Positions 18,233 through 27,356 of a stretch of DNA of 64,000 nt are shown piece by piece. A program made the translations under genes and the position numbers. Every line of letters starts with the position of its first letter. Within the stretch, counting starts at the first letter, position 1. The notes beneath the pieces are model-generated. The model made no database searches, had not been told where the DNA came from, and was given only the letters and a program-made list of their open reading frames with translations. Source of the DNA: Pontibacterium granulatum (GTDB lineage: Bacteria > Pseudomonadota > Gammaproteobacteria > Pseudomonadales > Balneatricaceae); NCBI RefSeq assembly GCF_029961155.1, contig NZ_JASBRH010000011.1, positions 80,200 through 144,199 of the forward strand. The letters are read 5' to 3'.

Positions 18233-18312
18233 GTAGGGTAGCCTCTGCGTCATCTTTGGTGATCAGGCTACCGGCAGCCTAATCACCTTCGATGACGACG
18301 AGGCTGCCCTGC
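18233..18312. repeat. GTAG-headed double palindrome with complementary loops (REPIN-like)
   Basis: A GTAG head (18233-18236) precedes GGTAGCCT (18237-18244), a 20-nt loop and AGGCTACC (18265-18272). This abuts GGCAGCCT (18273-18280), a second 20-nt loop and AGGCTGCC (18301-18308), then CTGC. The two loops (18245-18264 and 18281-18300) are largely complementary to each other (CGTCATC and GGTGAT cores). The unit can fold as two hairpins or as one long hairpin. It shares ends with the 44-bp unit at 24686-24729. Both lie in intergenic space. Confidence 0.75.
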
Positions 18313-18374
18313 AGTAAGGCCCCTGATTGGCCTGCGTTCCTGTCAGAAAGCAGGGTGTGTATCAGCGCAGTAGA

Positions 18375-19895
18375 TTATTCCACGTCCAGAGAATAGTCGA
18401 TCACCTTCAGGTAGTCGGCTTCCTGCTGCAGGTCGGCTGCGGTCAGCGGGTTATGCTGCAGCCAGCCCTCCGGGAAGCGCAGGTGCAGCTGCTTTCCGTC
18501 GGCGCGGAAGATAATAGCCGGCAGTCGCAGGTTGCTTTCACTGCGGTTCAGCAGTACGGATACTCGTAGCAGAATACACAGGCGCTTGTACGGTTCCTGC
18601 AGGTACTTTGGCAGCTTCTTGAACTCCTCTTTCGGAAACTTGCGACGGTGACCGCGTGCCAGGGTGGCAACCAGTTGTTGATCGCGGTTGGTAAAGCCCG
18701 GCAGGTCTGAGTTGTGCAGCAGGTAGGCACTGTGCTTGTGGAACTGGCTGTGGGAGATCGTCAGGCCGATCGGGTGGGTGCGCGATGCCCAGCTCAGCAT
18801 GTCGTGGTAGATTGGGCGTTCCAGCCCCCAGTCGTCCTTTACCTGGGCCCAGCCCAGTAGCGCGGTGTTTTCAATACGCTGGGTCAACTCGCTGTTCACG
18901 TGGTAGCGCTCAACCAGTGCATTGATGGTTCGCTCGCGCACATCCTCATGTTCCAGGCGACCAATGGTGTCGTACAGCAGGCCCTCGCGCAGGGCGCCGG
19001 TGGAGTAGTGCATCTTGTCGATGTCCAGCGACTCGAAAATACCGGATAAGATCGCGATGCCGGCGGGCAGTACCATGCGACGCTCTGGCTTGATCGCTTC
19101 CAGATCGATATCGTCCACGGTATCGAACGTCAGCAGCTTATGTTGCAGGTGATAGAGGCTTTGCGCGGTAATGGCATCGTCGCTTAGGCCACTGCTGACC
19201 AGCGCGTTGCGGATCGCCTTGATGGTGCCGGAAGACCCCACGCTGCTGCTCCAGCCCAGGTCGCGGTAACGCGCCTGGATCGACAGCAGTTCCTGCATAG
19301 CTGCGGTTTTCGCCTGCTGGAAACGCTGGGCGGTGATTACACCGTCCGGGAAGAAGCGTTTGGTATAGCTGACGCAGCCCATATGCAGGCTTTCCAGCTC
19401 CTGGGGCTCGAAACGCTCACCAATGACAAATTCGGTGCTGCCGCCGCCTATATCGATCACCAGGCGCTTGCCCAGGTCATCCGCCAGTGTATGGGATACC
19501 CCCAAATAGATCAGGCGAGCTTCCTCACGACCAGCAATGACCTCTAAGTCGGTTCCCAGGATTTTTTCGGCCTTTTCTATAAAATCCGCAGCGTTCTTGG
19601 CTTCGCGCAGGGAATTGGTCCCCACGATGCGTACTGCGCTACGGGGTAGAGAAACAATACGTTGCGCAAATCGGCTCAGGCATTCCAGGCCGCGTTCCTG
19701 AGCGGCGTCGGTCAGTTTCTTGTTTTTGTCCAGGCCTGCCGCCAGTTGCACCTTTTCGGACAATACATCAATCGGTTTTAATTCGCCGTGAGCCAGGCGG
19801 GCGACCATCATATGGAAACTGTTGGAGCCAAGGTCGATTGCTGCCAGGAGAGTGGAGTCCTGGTTGTCGCCGCCGGCTATCTCCTGCTGGGACAT
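18375..19895 (-). CDS. ppx: Exopolyphosphatase
   Basis: A 506-aa Ppx/GppA-family enzyme releasing phosphate from polyphosphate ends. Motifs seen are AIDLGSNSFHMMVARL (about 19-34, phosphate 1), GREEARLIYLGV, and IDIGGGSTEFVIG (about 145-157, phosphate 2). The C-terminal HD-like region supports full-length Ppx rather than the shorter GppA. It is divergent from trxA, an order common in pseudomonads and their relatives. Confidence 0.95.
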   Translation of the reverse strand: MSQQEIAGGDNQDSTLLAAIDLGSNSFHMMVARLAHGELKPIDVLSEKVQLAAGLDKNKKLTDAAQERGLECLSRFAQRIVSLPRSAVRIVGTNSLREAKNAADFIEKAEKILGTDLEVIAGREEARLIYLGVSHTLADDLGKRLVIDIGGGSTEFVIGERFEPQELESLHMGCVSYTKRFFPDGVITAQRFQQAKTAAMQELLSIQARYRDLGWSSSVGSSGTIKAIRNALVSSGLSDDAITAQSLYHLQHKLLTFDTVDDIDLEAIKPERRMVLPAGIAILSGIFESLDIDKMHYSTGALREGLLYDTIGRLEHEDVRERTINALVERYHVNSELTQRIENTALLGWAQVKDDWGLERPIYHDMLSWASRTHPIGLTISHSQFHKHSAYLLHNSDLPGFTNRDQQLVATLARGHRRKFPKEEFKKLPKYLQEPYKRLCILLRVSVLLNRSESNLRLPAIIFRADGKQLHLRFPEGWLQHNPLTAADLQQEADYLKVIDYSLDVE

Positions 19896-20111
19896 GCTAT
19901 AAAAGCCTCAAGATCGAAAGAGCTACACGTTGTGTGTGCAAATGTATATACACGTTACTCTTAAGGGTACCAGAAGAGTCATTACAGAACATAGATTCCG
20001 GACCTGATTGGGTTATACCGATATAAGAAATTGGTCTCGTTTGTCGCTCTTCTGCTGTCGTTAATTGGATGCAACGATGGTGTAAGTTGGTTACCAAATG
20101 GCTACCGACGG

Positions 20112-20120
20112 TGTTATCAT
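20112..20120 (+). promoter_or_regulatory. Putative extended -10 promoter of trxA
   Basis: TGTTATCAT (TGn plus TATCAT at 20115-20120) lies about 48 bp before the trxA start. A TTACCA 18 bp upstream is a weak -35. Assigned from pattern only. Confidence 0.35.
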
Positions 20121-20167
20121 CGGGCGTCTTACAATTTATGCACCAGGTACATTGGAGAAAGTATCCC

Positions 20168-20494
20168 ATGAGCGAGAACATCGTAAACGTTACCGATGCC
20201 TCTTTTGAAGAGGACGTCCTGAAAGCAGAGGGCGCGGTACTGGTAGATTACTGGGCAGAGTGGTGCGGACCATGCAAAATGATTGCGCCTGTGCTTGAAG
20301 AGATCGCCAAGGAATACGAAGGTAAGCTGAAAGTCTGCAAGCTGAACATCGATGAGAACAACGAAACTCCACCAAAATTTGGTATCCGCGGTATCCCAAC
20401 CCTGATGCTGTTCAAAGGTGGCAACGTTGAAGCAACGAAGGTTGGTGCACTGTCCAAGTCCCAGCTGGCTGCATTCATCGAAGCGAACCTGTAA
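20168..20494 (+). CDS. trxA: Thioredoxin 1
   Basis: A 108-aa cytosolic disulfide reductase. The active-site motif AEWCGPCKM lies at about residues 30-38 and the cis-proline loop [11 protein letters not shown] follows. The start at 20168 has GGAGAAAG nine bases upstream. The longer in-frame ORF from 20069 lacks an SD and reads through the promoter. It is followed by a GC-rich palindrome and then the rho leader. Confidence 0.97.
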   Translation: MSENIVNVTDASFEEDVLKAEGAVLVDYWAEWCGPCKMIAPVLEEIAKEYEGKLKVCKLNIDENNETPPKFGIRGIPTLMLFKGGNVEATKVGALSKSQLAAFIEANL

Positions 20495-20512
20495 TTCCGG
20501 GTAGGAAAATGT

Positions 20513-20530
20513 GGTGGCCGTACGGCCGCC
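20513..20530 (+). repeat. GC-rich palindrome after trxA
   Basis: GGTGGCC, GTAC, GGCCGCC (20513-20530), with a perfect 12-bp GGCCGTACGGCC core, sits 18 bp after the trxA stop. There is no T-run. It may stabilise the trxA mRNA 3' end or cause a pause in the long (247 bp) trxA-rho gap. The rest of the gap shows no clear promoter or ORF. Confidence 0.45.
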
Positions 20531-20741
20531 TCAAAGGTTTAAGTGCCCGCGGGCCTGATTAAGGCTTATACACCACATTTTCATCTCTATGCTATAGACA
20601 GCGTAGAAACAACCTTTTATAGTGATCTCTATCGACAGCCCGCTGCTCAAATTAGCGGTGCTCCTGTCAAAGAATTCCATTTTTCTTCCCAAAACTTATC
20701 CATTCATTTCGACGCAGGCTTCCGCCGCGCTCTCATAGCTT

Positions 20742-22001
20742 ATGAATCTTACTGAACTGAAAACGAAAAGCGTTCCCGAACTGCTGGACATCGCTAAAGG
20801 CATGGGCATGGACAATCTTGCCCGCTCCCGTAAACAGGACGTTATCTTTGCGATCCTGAAACGCCACGCCAAGGGTGGCGAAGACATCTACGGCGATGGT
20901 GTACTGGAAATCCTGCAGGACGGATTCGGCTTTTTGCGTTCCGCAGACTCCTCCTACCTGGCCGGTCCTGACGACATCTATGTATCTCCAAGTCAGATCC
21001 GCCGTTTTAACCTGCGTACAGGCGATACCATTGCCGGTAAGATTCGTCCGCCCAAAGAGGGCGAGCGTTACTTTGCCCTGTTGAAAGTTAACGAGATTAA
21101 CTACGACAAGCCGGAAAACGCCAAGAACAAGATCCTGTTCGAAAACCTGACGCCGCTGTTTGCGCAGGACCGTCTGCGTCTTGAGATGGGTAACGGCAGT
21201 ACCGAAGACCTGACCGCACGTGTGATCGATCTGGTGTGTCCGATGGGTAAGGGCCAGCGTGCATTGGTGGTTTCCCCGCCTAAAGCCGGTAAGACCCTGA
21301 TGCTGCAGAACATCGCTAACAGCATCACCCGCAACAACCCGGAGACCCACCTGATCGTACTGCTGATCGACGAGCGCCCGGAGGAGGTGACCGAGATGCA
21401 GCGTACCGTACGTGGTGAAGTGGTGGCGTCCACCTTCGACGAGCCGCCTTCCCGTCACGTACAGGTGGCCGAGATGGTGCTGGAGAAAGCCAAGCGTCTG
21501 ACCGAGCACAAGAAAGACGTTGTCATTCTGCTGGATTCCATCACCCGTCTGGCGCGTGCGTACAACACCGTGATCCCATCTTCCGGTAAAGTACTGACCG
21601 GTGGTGTGGATGCCCACGCACTGGAACGTCCAAAGCGTTTCTTCGGTGCAGCGCGTAACATCGAAGAGGGCGGCAGCCTGACCATCATCGCAACGGCGCT
21701 GGTTGATACCGGTTCCAAGATGGATGAGGTTATCTTCGAAGAATTTAAAGGTACCGGTAACTCTGAAGTTCACCTGGACCGCAAAGTGGCAGAGAAGCGC
21801 GTATACCCGGCGATCAACATCCGCCGTTCCGGTACCCGTCGCGAAGACCTGCTGACCACGGAAGATGAGCTGCAACGTATGTGGATTCTGCGTAAACTGC
21901 TGGATCCAATGGAAGATTCCGCAGCAATCGAGTTTGTGCTCGACAAGCTGAAAGACTTCAAAACCAACGACGAATTCTTCCTGTCGATGAAACGGAAATA
22001 A
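20742..22001 (+). CDS. rho: Transcription termination factor Rho
   Basis: A 419-aa hexameric RNA-dependent ATPase that ends transcription. The N-terminal [19 protein letters not shown], the RNA-binding GFGFLRS block (about 61-67), Walker A SPPKAGKT (about 178-185) and the Q-loop/[11 protein letters not shown] (about 265-275) are intact. No insertion domain is present. The leader before the gene is 247 bp and could host autoregulation, known for rho in E. coli. Confidence 0.98.
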   Translation: MNLTELKTKSVPELLDIAKGMGMDNLARSRKQDVIFAILKRHAKGGEDIYGDGVLEILQDGFGFLRSADSSYLAGPDDIYVSPSQIRRFNLRTGDTIAGKIRPPKEGERYFALLKVNEINYDKPENAKNKILFENLTPLFAQDRLRLEMGNGSTEDLTARVIDLVCPMGKGQRALVVSPPKAGKTLMLQNIANSITRNNPETHLIVLLIDERPEEVTEMQRTVRGEVVASTFDEPPSRHVQVAEMVLEKAKRLTEHKKDVVILLDSITRLARAYNTVIPSSGKVLTGGVDAHALERPKRFFGAARNIEEGGSLTIIATALVDTGSKMDEVIFEEFKGTGNSEVHLDRKVAEKRVYPAINIRRSGTRREDLLTTEDELQRMWILRKLLDPMEDSAAIEFVLDKLKDFKTNDEFFLSMKRK

Positions 22002-22015
22002 CACTGTTTTCGTAG

Positions 22016-22046
22016 AAAAGGGGTAAGCATTCGCTTGCCCTTTTTT
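22016..22046 (+). terminator. rho terminator
   Basis: AAAAGGGGTAAGC, loop ATTC, GCTTGCCCTTTTTT gives an imperfect 11-12 bp stem and a T-run, ending 25 bp before ubiD. Confidence 0.85.
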
Positions 22047-22070
22047 ATTGCTGATAGATTGGTTGTTTGC

Positions 22071-23546
22071 ATGTCTACACCTAAATACAAAGACCTGCGT
22101 GACTTTATCCAGATGCTGGAAGCACGTGGTGAGTTAAAACGAATCAAGCAGGAGATTGATCCCAATCTCGAGATGACCGAAATCGCCGACCGCACCCTGC
22201 GTGCCGGTGGTCCTGCGCTGCTGTTCGAAAATCCCAAAGGTTACGATTACCCGGTCCTGGCCAACTTGTTTGGTACGCCGGAGCGTGTGGCGATGGGGAT
22301 GGGCGAAGAGACTGTCGAAGCGCTGCGCGAAGTGGGCAAGGTGCTGTCTCAGCTGAAAGAGCCTGAGCCACCGAAGGGCATGAAGGATGCCTGGGATAAG
22401 CTGCCGGTGTTCAAACAGGTGTTGAACATGGGGCCTAAGGTGGTTAAGAAAGCGCCGTGCCAGATGCACGTGGTTGAAGGTGACGACGTGGATCTGTACA
22501 AGCTGCCGATCCAGACCTGCTGGCCGGGTGATGCCGGGCCGCTGGTAACCTGGCCGCTGGTGATCACGCGTGGCCCGAACAAAGAACGCCAGAACCTGGG
22601 GATCTACCGTCAGCAGCTGATCGGTAAAAACAAGCTGATCATGCGCTGGCTGGCCCACCGTGGTGGTGCACTGGATTTCCGGGAGTGGAAGAAGGAGCAT
22701 CCGGGCAAGCCATTCCCGGTTGCGGTTGCCCTGGGTGCCGATCCGGCGACGATTCTCGGCGCAGTGACCCCGGTGCCGGATACCCTGTCTGAATACGCCT
22801 TTGCCGGTCTGCTGCGTGGCGGCAAAACCGAGGTGGTGAACTGCCTGGGCAGTGATCTGCAGGTGCCGGCCAGTGCCGAATTTATCCTTGAAGGTTACAT
22901 CGATCCTGAAGAGATGGCAGACGAAGGGCCATTTGGCGACCATACTGGTTATTACAACGAGGTGGACAGCTTCCCGGTATTTACCGTGGAGCGCATCACC
23001 CACCGTGACCGGCCGATCTACCACAGTACCTACACCGGTCGTCCGCCCGATGAGCCGGCGATCCTGGGTGTGGCGCTGAACGAGGTGTTTGTGCCGATCC
23101 TGCAGAAGCAGTTCCCGGAAATCGTGGACTTCTATCTGCCACCGGAAGGTTGCTCCTACCGCATGGCGGTGGTGACCATGAAGAAACAGTATCCGGGCCA
23201 TGCCAAACGGGTAATGCTGGGCGTCTGGTCGTTCCTGCGCCAGTTTATGTACACCAAGTTTGTGATTGTATGTGACGATGACGTCAACGCCCGTGACTGG
23301 AATGACGTGATCTGGGCGATCACCACCCGTATGGATCCGCAGCGGGATACGGTGATGATCGAAAATACACCGATCGATTACCTCGACTTTGCCTCGCCGG
23401 TGTCCGGTTTGGGGTCGAAGATGGGGATGGACGCTACCAACAAGTGGGAAGGGGAAACCACCCGCGAATGGGGCGAACCGATCAAGATGGATGACGCGAT
23501 CAAGCAGCGGGTCGACGCCATCTGGGATGAGCTGGATATTCTCTAG
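22071..23546 (+). CDS. ubiD: 4-hydroxy-3-polyprenylbenzoate decarboxylase UbiD
   Basis: A 491-aa prenylated-FMN-dependent decarboxylase of ubiquinone biosynthesis. Motifs [14 protein letters not shown] N-terminus, [15 protein letters not shown] and the C-terminal [19 protein letters not shown] are typical of the UbiD family. ATG 22071 (MSTPKYKDL) is preferred to an upstream start inside the rho terminator. It overlaps the next gene by one base (TAGTG), so the two are coupled. In E. coli, ubiD is likewise followed by the flavin reductase gene fre. Confidence 0.94.
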   Translation: MSTPKYKDLRDFIQMLEARGELKRIKQEIDPNLEMTEIADRTLRAGGPALLFENPKGYDYPVLANLFGTPERVAMGMGEETVEALREVGKVLSQLKEPEPPKGMKDAWDKLPVFKQVLNMGPKVVKKAPCQMHVVEGDDVDLYKLPIQTCWPGDAGPLVTWPLVITRGPNKERQNLGIYRQQLIGKNKLIMRWLAHRGGALDFREWKKEHPGKPFPVAVALGADPATILGAVTPVPDTLSEYAFAGLLRGGKTEVVNCLGSDLQVPASAEFILEGYIDPEEMADEGPFGDHTGYYNEVDSFPVFTVERITHRDRPIYHSTYTGRPPDEPAILGVALNEVFVPILQKQFPEIVDFYLPPEGCSYRMAVVTMKKQYPGHAKRVMLGVWSFLRQFMYTKFVIVCDDDVNARDWNDVIWAITTRMDPQRDTVMIENTPIDYLDFASPVSGLGSKMGMDATNKWEGETTREWGEPIKMDDAIKQRVDAIWDELDIL

Positions 23547-24586
23547 TGCACCGCACAGGATTTCAGCTGCACCTGAACGACATCGCGCAACCGGTCCGGG
23601 TGCTGCCGGACCAAACACTGTTGGCGGCCCTGGAAGAGGCTGGTTACAGAATGCGCCGCAGTTGTCGCAACGGGGTGTGTGAAGTCTGTGAAATCAGGTT
23701 GCAGCATGGGCGGGTGCAACAGCGTTACCCCCAGGCAACCTACCAAAACAATAACGCTGCAGAAGATGTCAGGGTGCTGGCGTGTACCGCGACACCACTG
23801 ACGGATCTATGGGTGAATATTGAGGGGCTTAAGGCCCCCGGAGAAAAATCGGTGAAAAAACTGGTTTCTGATATCAAAGGGATTGAGTCCCTGAACCACG
23901 ATGTGTATCGGGTTCGTTTGCAGCTGCCGGCCACAGGGAGCCTGGCAATAGATTTTACAGCAGGGCAGTATCTGGACATGATCCTGCCGGATGGTAAGCA
24001 GTGTTCCTTCTCTATCGGCAGTGCGCCGGAGCAGGGTCGTGACCTGGAGCTGCATATCCGCCATATGTCGGACAGCGATATGTCCAACGCGGTGATGGCT
24101 CACCTGCAGGATGAAGCAACGGTTGAGCTGGAGCTGCCAAAAGGCGATTGCTGCCTGGCGGCGAATGCGATCGATCCGAAAACCCACTTTATCTTTGCTG
24201 CGGCGAGTACCGGTTTTGCCCAAGTGAAGAGTGTGGTGGAACATCTGCTGGCCAACCAGGTTCCAAACCGGATCAGCATCTACTGGGGTGCGCGTGTGGA
24301 AGAGGACCTGTACCTGGAAGCACTGCCGGAGCAATGGGCCAAAGAACACGCCAACGTGAACTTTGTGCCTGTGGTTAGCGAGCCGGAAACCAGTCCGAAC
24401 TGGAAAGGCCGCACCGGTTTGCTGCCGGCCGCAGTGCTGGAAGACTTCGATAACTTCGAGGGCGTAGAGATCTTCGCCAGCGGCTCACCGGGTATGGTGT
24501 ATGCACTGCTGGATGCGGCAGAAACCCGCGGCTTCAACGAAGCGCAGATGCACTCTGATGTGTTTGCTTACGCGCCGCGCGTGTGA
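23546..24586 (+). CDS. NAD(P)H-flavin reductase fused to an N-terminal 2Fe-2S ferredoxin domain
   Basis: A 346-aa oxidoreductase starting at GTG 23546. Residues about 1-90 form a plant-type ferredoxin domain with cluster cysteines in RRSCRNGVCEVCE (CX4CX2C) and a fourth in VLACTA. Residues about 105-346 form the FNR-like FAD/NAD domains, with YLDMILPDGKQCSFSIGSAPEQ and a C-terminal substrate loop ending FAYAPRV. The layout resembles CDP-6-deoxy-glucoseen reductase (AscD) and phenol-hydroxylase reductases. Its place directly after ubiD replaces fre of E. coli, so a role in supplying reduced flavin for prenyl-FMN chemistry is an inference. Confidence 0.85.
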   Translation: MHRTGFQLHLNDIAQPVRVLPDQTLLAALEEAGYRMRRSCRNGVCEVCEIRLQHGRVQQRYPQATYQNNNAAEDVRVLACTATPLTDLWVNIEGLKAPGEKSVKKLVSDIKGIESLNHDVYRVRLQLPATGSLAIDFTAGQYLDMILPDGKQCSFSIGSAPEQGRDLELHIRHMSDSDMSNAVMAHLQDEATVELELPKGDCCLAANAIDPKTHFIFAAASTGFAQVKSVVEHLLANQVPNRISIYWGARVEEDLYLEALPEQWAKEHANVNFVPVVSEPETSPNWKGRTGLLPAAVLEDFDNFEGVEIFASGSPGMVYALLDAAETRGFNEAQMHSDVFAYAPRV

Positions 24587-24610
24587 TTTGTTAGTCGCCA
24601 AACGTTAATG

Positions 24611-24637
24611 AAGAGCCTCCGTATCGGGGGCTTTTTT
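24611..24637 (+). terminator. Terminator of the ubiD-reductase unit
   Basis: AGCCTCC, loop GTATC, GGGGGCT and six T form a compact intrinsic terminator 25 bp after the reductase stop. Confidence 0.88.
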
Positions 24638-24685
24638 GTGGGTGAGTGGTGAATCGTCTGATTGGATCGGTGTGTCGCTGGCGTT

Positions 24686-24729
24686 GTAGGGTAGCCTTCA
24701 GGCTACCGGCAGGCTAAAGCCTGCCCTAC
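24686..24729. repeat. Compact REPIN-type double palindrome with GTAG/CTAC ends
   Basis: GTAG, then GGTAGCCT-TC-AGGCTACC (24690-24707), directly followed by GGCAGGCT-AA-AGCCTGCC (24708-24725), then CTAC. The two perfect 8-bp hairpins are arranged tail to tail and bounded by inverted GTAG tetranucleotides. That is the form of a REPIN, the unit mobilised by RAYT (TnpA-REP) enzymes. No RAYT gene is in this window. It sits between two convergent terminators. Confidence 0.78.
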
Positions 24730-24786
24730 AGGTCTTATGGATTGGATTGAGCAACGCTACCCCTTAAATGCCGTTCCGTCCAAACT

Positions 24787-24818
24787 AAAAAGGCCGATGG
24801 AAATCCATCGGCCTTTTT
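24787..24818 (-). terminator. hem operon terminator (bidirectional)
   Basis: AAAAAGGCCGATGG, loop AAAT, CCATCGGCCTTTTT is a perfect 14-bp palindrome 20 bp past the hemY stop; it has T-runs on both strands. Confidence 0.93.
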
Positions 24819-24837
24819 ACATGTTGCTAGCGGTTAC

Positions 24838-26094
24838 TTAGCCGGCTTTTGCCATCTCGGCTTTCGGCTGTGGCAGCTCAGGCAGGTTGTCGGCAACCAC
24901 GGCCAGGTTGTCCTGCATCAGGTCGCGGGCTTTCTCGACTTCACCCAGGTGGCGCAGCAGGCGGCTTAGCTCAGCCAGAGTCTCCTGGCTAGATTGGATG
25001 GCGAAGCTCTGCTCGAAGTAGCTCAGTGCCTGGCCCCACACCTGATTGCGCAGGGAGAGGCGACCCAGGGTTAGCAACAGATTGGGACTGTCCGGGTGGT
25101 TCTTGATCCAGCCTTGCGCGACTTTCAGCTGTTTCTTCAGGTCCTGACCTACGATGCGGCCGTACAGGTTTACCAGCTCTTCGTTCCACTGCTTGGCGAT
25201 CATCTCGCGCAGCACCTGCTCTGCTTTCGGTTCAGCATTGATGGAGATCAGTAGCTCGATGTAGCGGCGGATCAGTGCCGGTTCGCCACTCAGATTCTGT
25301 GGCAATTTCTGCCATGCCTGGTCGAGGACGCTGTGACGGCTGGCGTTGTCGGTTTCAACCGGCAGTTGCTCCAGACTGTGGTTGAGCAGGTTCATGTAGG
25401 TCTGGCGCTCCAGGGCGATCAGCTTATCGTCACGCACCGCCTGGGACTTTTTAAGTTCCGGCAGCAGCTTGGCGATCGCATCCCAGTCCTGCAGGTTGGC
25501 GTAAACGTCCTTCAGCAGGCGCATCACGTAGGTGTTTTTGGGTGCCAGTTTGCGCAGCTTCAGCAGGTTGGCCAGGCAAGGTTCCAGCTGACCGCGGGCC
25601 AGTTGGATCTGCGCTTGGGTAATACCCACTGCGACTTCCGCCTGCGGTGTAGCCACACGGGCTTTCTGCAGCAGTTCGTCAGCGGCTTTGTCGTCCCCCT
25701 GTTCGTGAGCAGCGCGAGCTGCAGCCAGATAGTTGATCAGGGGGATTTCAGAACGCTCCGCGGCCTGGCCCAGCTGACGCTGTGCCTTCACCCAGTTGCC
25801 CTCGGAAAGGGCCATCAGACCTTTCAGGGTCTTGCGCTGGGAGACATTGTGGTTGCGGCGGTCACGCCAGTTGCGAAGGGTCTTCACCGGCATCATCGCA
25901 TTGGTCAGGATATTCAGCAGCCAGTGCGCCAGCAGGAAACCGAGCACACCGATCACCAGCATTACCCAGAGGCTGGTTTCGATGGTGGTCTGGTTGAAGG
26001 CGATCAGGACGTAACCTGGGTCCTGCACCATCAATTGGCCGATCCATGCCCCTGCGGCAAGGATGACCAGCAGCAGAATAAAGAGCTTCTTCAT
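24838..26094 (-). CDS. hemY: HemY, membrane TPR protein of the heme operon
   Basis: A 418-aa inner-membrane protein with two N-terminal helices (MKKLFILLLVILAAGAWIG and the LWVMLVIGVLGFLLAHWLL region) and a cytoplasmic or periplasmic TPR-rich domain. This is the HemY_N family found with hemC/D/X in gammaproteobacteria; its exact role in heme synthesis is uncertain. It overlaps hemX by 4 bp and is the last gene of hemCDXY. Confidence 0.92.
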   Translation of the reverse strand: MKKLFILLLVILAAGAWIGQLMVQDPGYVLIAFNQTTIETSLWVMLVIGVLGFLLAHWLLNILTNAMMPVKTLRNWRDRRNHNVSQRKTLKGLMALSEGNWVKAQRQLGQAAERSEIPLINYLAAARAAHEQGDDKAADELLQKARVATPQAEVAVGITQAQIQLARGQLEPCLANLLKLRKLAPKNTYVMRLLKDVYANLQDWDAIAKLLPELKKSQAVRDDKLIALERQTYMNLLNHSLEQLPVETDNASRHSVLDQAWQKLPQNLSGEPALIRRYIELLISINAEPKAEQVLREMIAKQWNEELVNLYGRIVGQDLKKQLKVAQGWIKNHPDSPNLLLTLGRLSLRNQVWGQALSYFEQSFAIQSSQETLAELSRLLRHLGEVEKARDLMQDNLAVVADNLPELPQPKAEMAKAG

Positions 26095-27356
26095 GCTTTA
26101 GCCCCCTCTTCTTTCAGCTTGGCCATGCGCTTCAGGTACGCTTTCAGTTCACGCAGGGAACCAGAGATGTCCGGTACTTCCGGAGACACCTGTACCGCTT
26201 TCAGCTCTTCCAGACCGCGTACAATGGATTGGGTGGTAGCATCTTTTTTATCGAAGAATTCTGCAGCCCACTCCTGGGCTTTTACCAGGCTGTTGTCGTA
26301 GGCGCCTTGTTTACGCTGCAGCAGCGCCATCTGAGCCTGTTCCAGCATCAGGTGCAGGTTCTGCTTCAGGTAGAAGGTTTCTTTTGGCGACAGCAGGGGT
26401 TCGATCTTCGCGTCGCGCTGCTGGATCACCACCAGGGAGCCCAGCTTATCCAGCGCTTTGTTCCAGTTTTCTTTGATGCCTGCCGTCCAGCTTTCGCTGA
26501 CGGTATCCGGAGTGATCTCTTTCAGCAGTTCGGGCAGCTCGCGCTTGTCGGCAATCGGGATCAGGCGCAGGTTTTCCACCTGGTCGTTCATGGCACCCAG
26601 CTTCAGGAAGACACCTTCGGTATCTACGACCGGAACGGCTTCCAGCGCAGCGATATCTGCTGCAACCGCTTTACGTACTTCGTAGATGGTGACGTCATCG
26701 GTTTCTTGCAGCAGTTTGTCTGCAGATTTCAGCAGGGTCAGGGCGCCGTCGGTGGTTTTCTCCATCAGTACACGCTGGTTCGCCAGGCGCAGCAGGTATT
26801 CAACCTCGGCCAGCAGCCATTCGGTACTGGTGTCCTGCTGTTTGGCGTTGATCTGTTCCATGCTGCGGGTCAGACGCAGGTGCAGCTCTTCCACACCGAT
26901 CTTGTCGGCAGCGGCCTGGGTACGCACGTCTTCCAGGCGACGACCCAGATCGGCAATAGCACGATTGGTTTCGTTGCTGTTGGCTTTCAGGTTGTTCTGT
27001 ACTTCCTGCGCCATGCTGTTGCGTAGTTGCTGGTTCGCCTGGGTCTGTTGCAGGGTCAGCCAGTACAGGTAGCCGGAGGCGCCCAGTGCCGCAATGGATA
27101 GGGCCAGTGCTACTTTACCCGGCCAGGTTGCACCCGGTTTTTTCTCTTTGGTCGCGTCGGAGGCTGCGGCGGCTGTCGCATTGTTGTCAGTTGCGTCGGT
27201 GCTGGCCGCTTCCTTGGCATTTACTTCTTCAGCGTCGGTAGCAGAGGTCTCAGCTGTGTCTACAGTCTCTTTGTCGGAGTCTTTCACCAGTTCACCTTCA
27301 ATAACATCATTGTCTGGAGTGTTATCTTGCTGCTGATTCTTATCTTTTTCGCTCAT
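26091..27356 (-). CDS. hemX: HemX, membrane protein of the heme operon (uroporphyrinogen methyltransferase-like annotation)
   Basis: A 421-aa protein. The N-terminal ~85 residues are acidic and Ala/Thr-rich. A single helix follows at about 91-108 (ALALSIAALGASGYLYWL), then a long alpha-helical coiled coil (about 110-170) and the HemX domain (WLLAEVEYLLRLANQRVL). It is usually annotated as a uroporphyrin-III C-methyltransferase, but no SAM-binding motif is visible, so catalysis is unlikely. It overlaps hemD by 4 bp. Confidence 0.92.
   Translation of the reverse strand: MSEKDKNQQQDNTPDNDVIEGELVKDSDKETVDTAETSATDAEEVNAKEAASTDATDNNATAAAASDATKEKKPGATWPGKVALALSIAALGASGYLYWLTLQQTQANQQLRNSMAQEVQNNLKANSNETNRAIADLGRRLEDVRTQAAADKIGVEELHLRLTRSMEQINAKQQDTSTEWLLAEVEYLLRLANQRVLMEKTTDGALTLLKSADKLLQETDDVTIYEVRKAVAADIAALEAVPVVDTEGVFLKLGAMNDQVENLRLIPIADKRELPELLKEITPDTVSESWTAGIKENWNKALDKLGSLVVIQQRDAKIEPLLSPKETFYLKQNLHLMLEQAQMALLQRKQGAYDNSLVKAQEWAAEFFDKKDATTQSIVRGLEELKAVQVSPEVPDISGSLRELKAYLKRMAKLKEEGAKA

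Noticed and set aside
20733..22004. Minus-strand ORF of 423 codons
   Set aside because: Exact shadow of rho.
22134..23618. Minus-strand ORF of 494 codons
   Set aside because: Antisense to ubiD; no domain visible.
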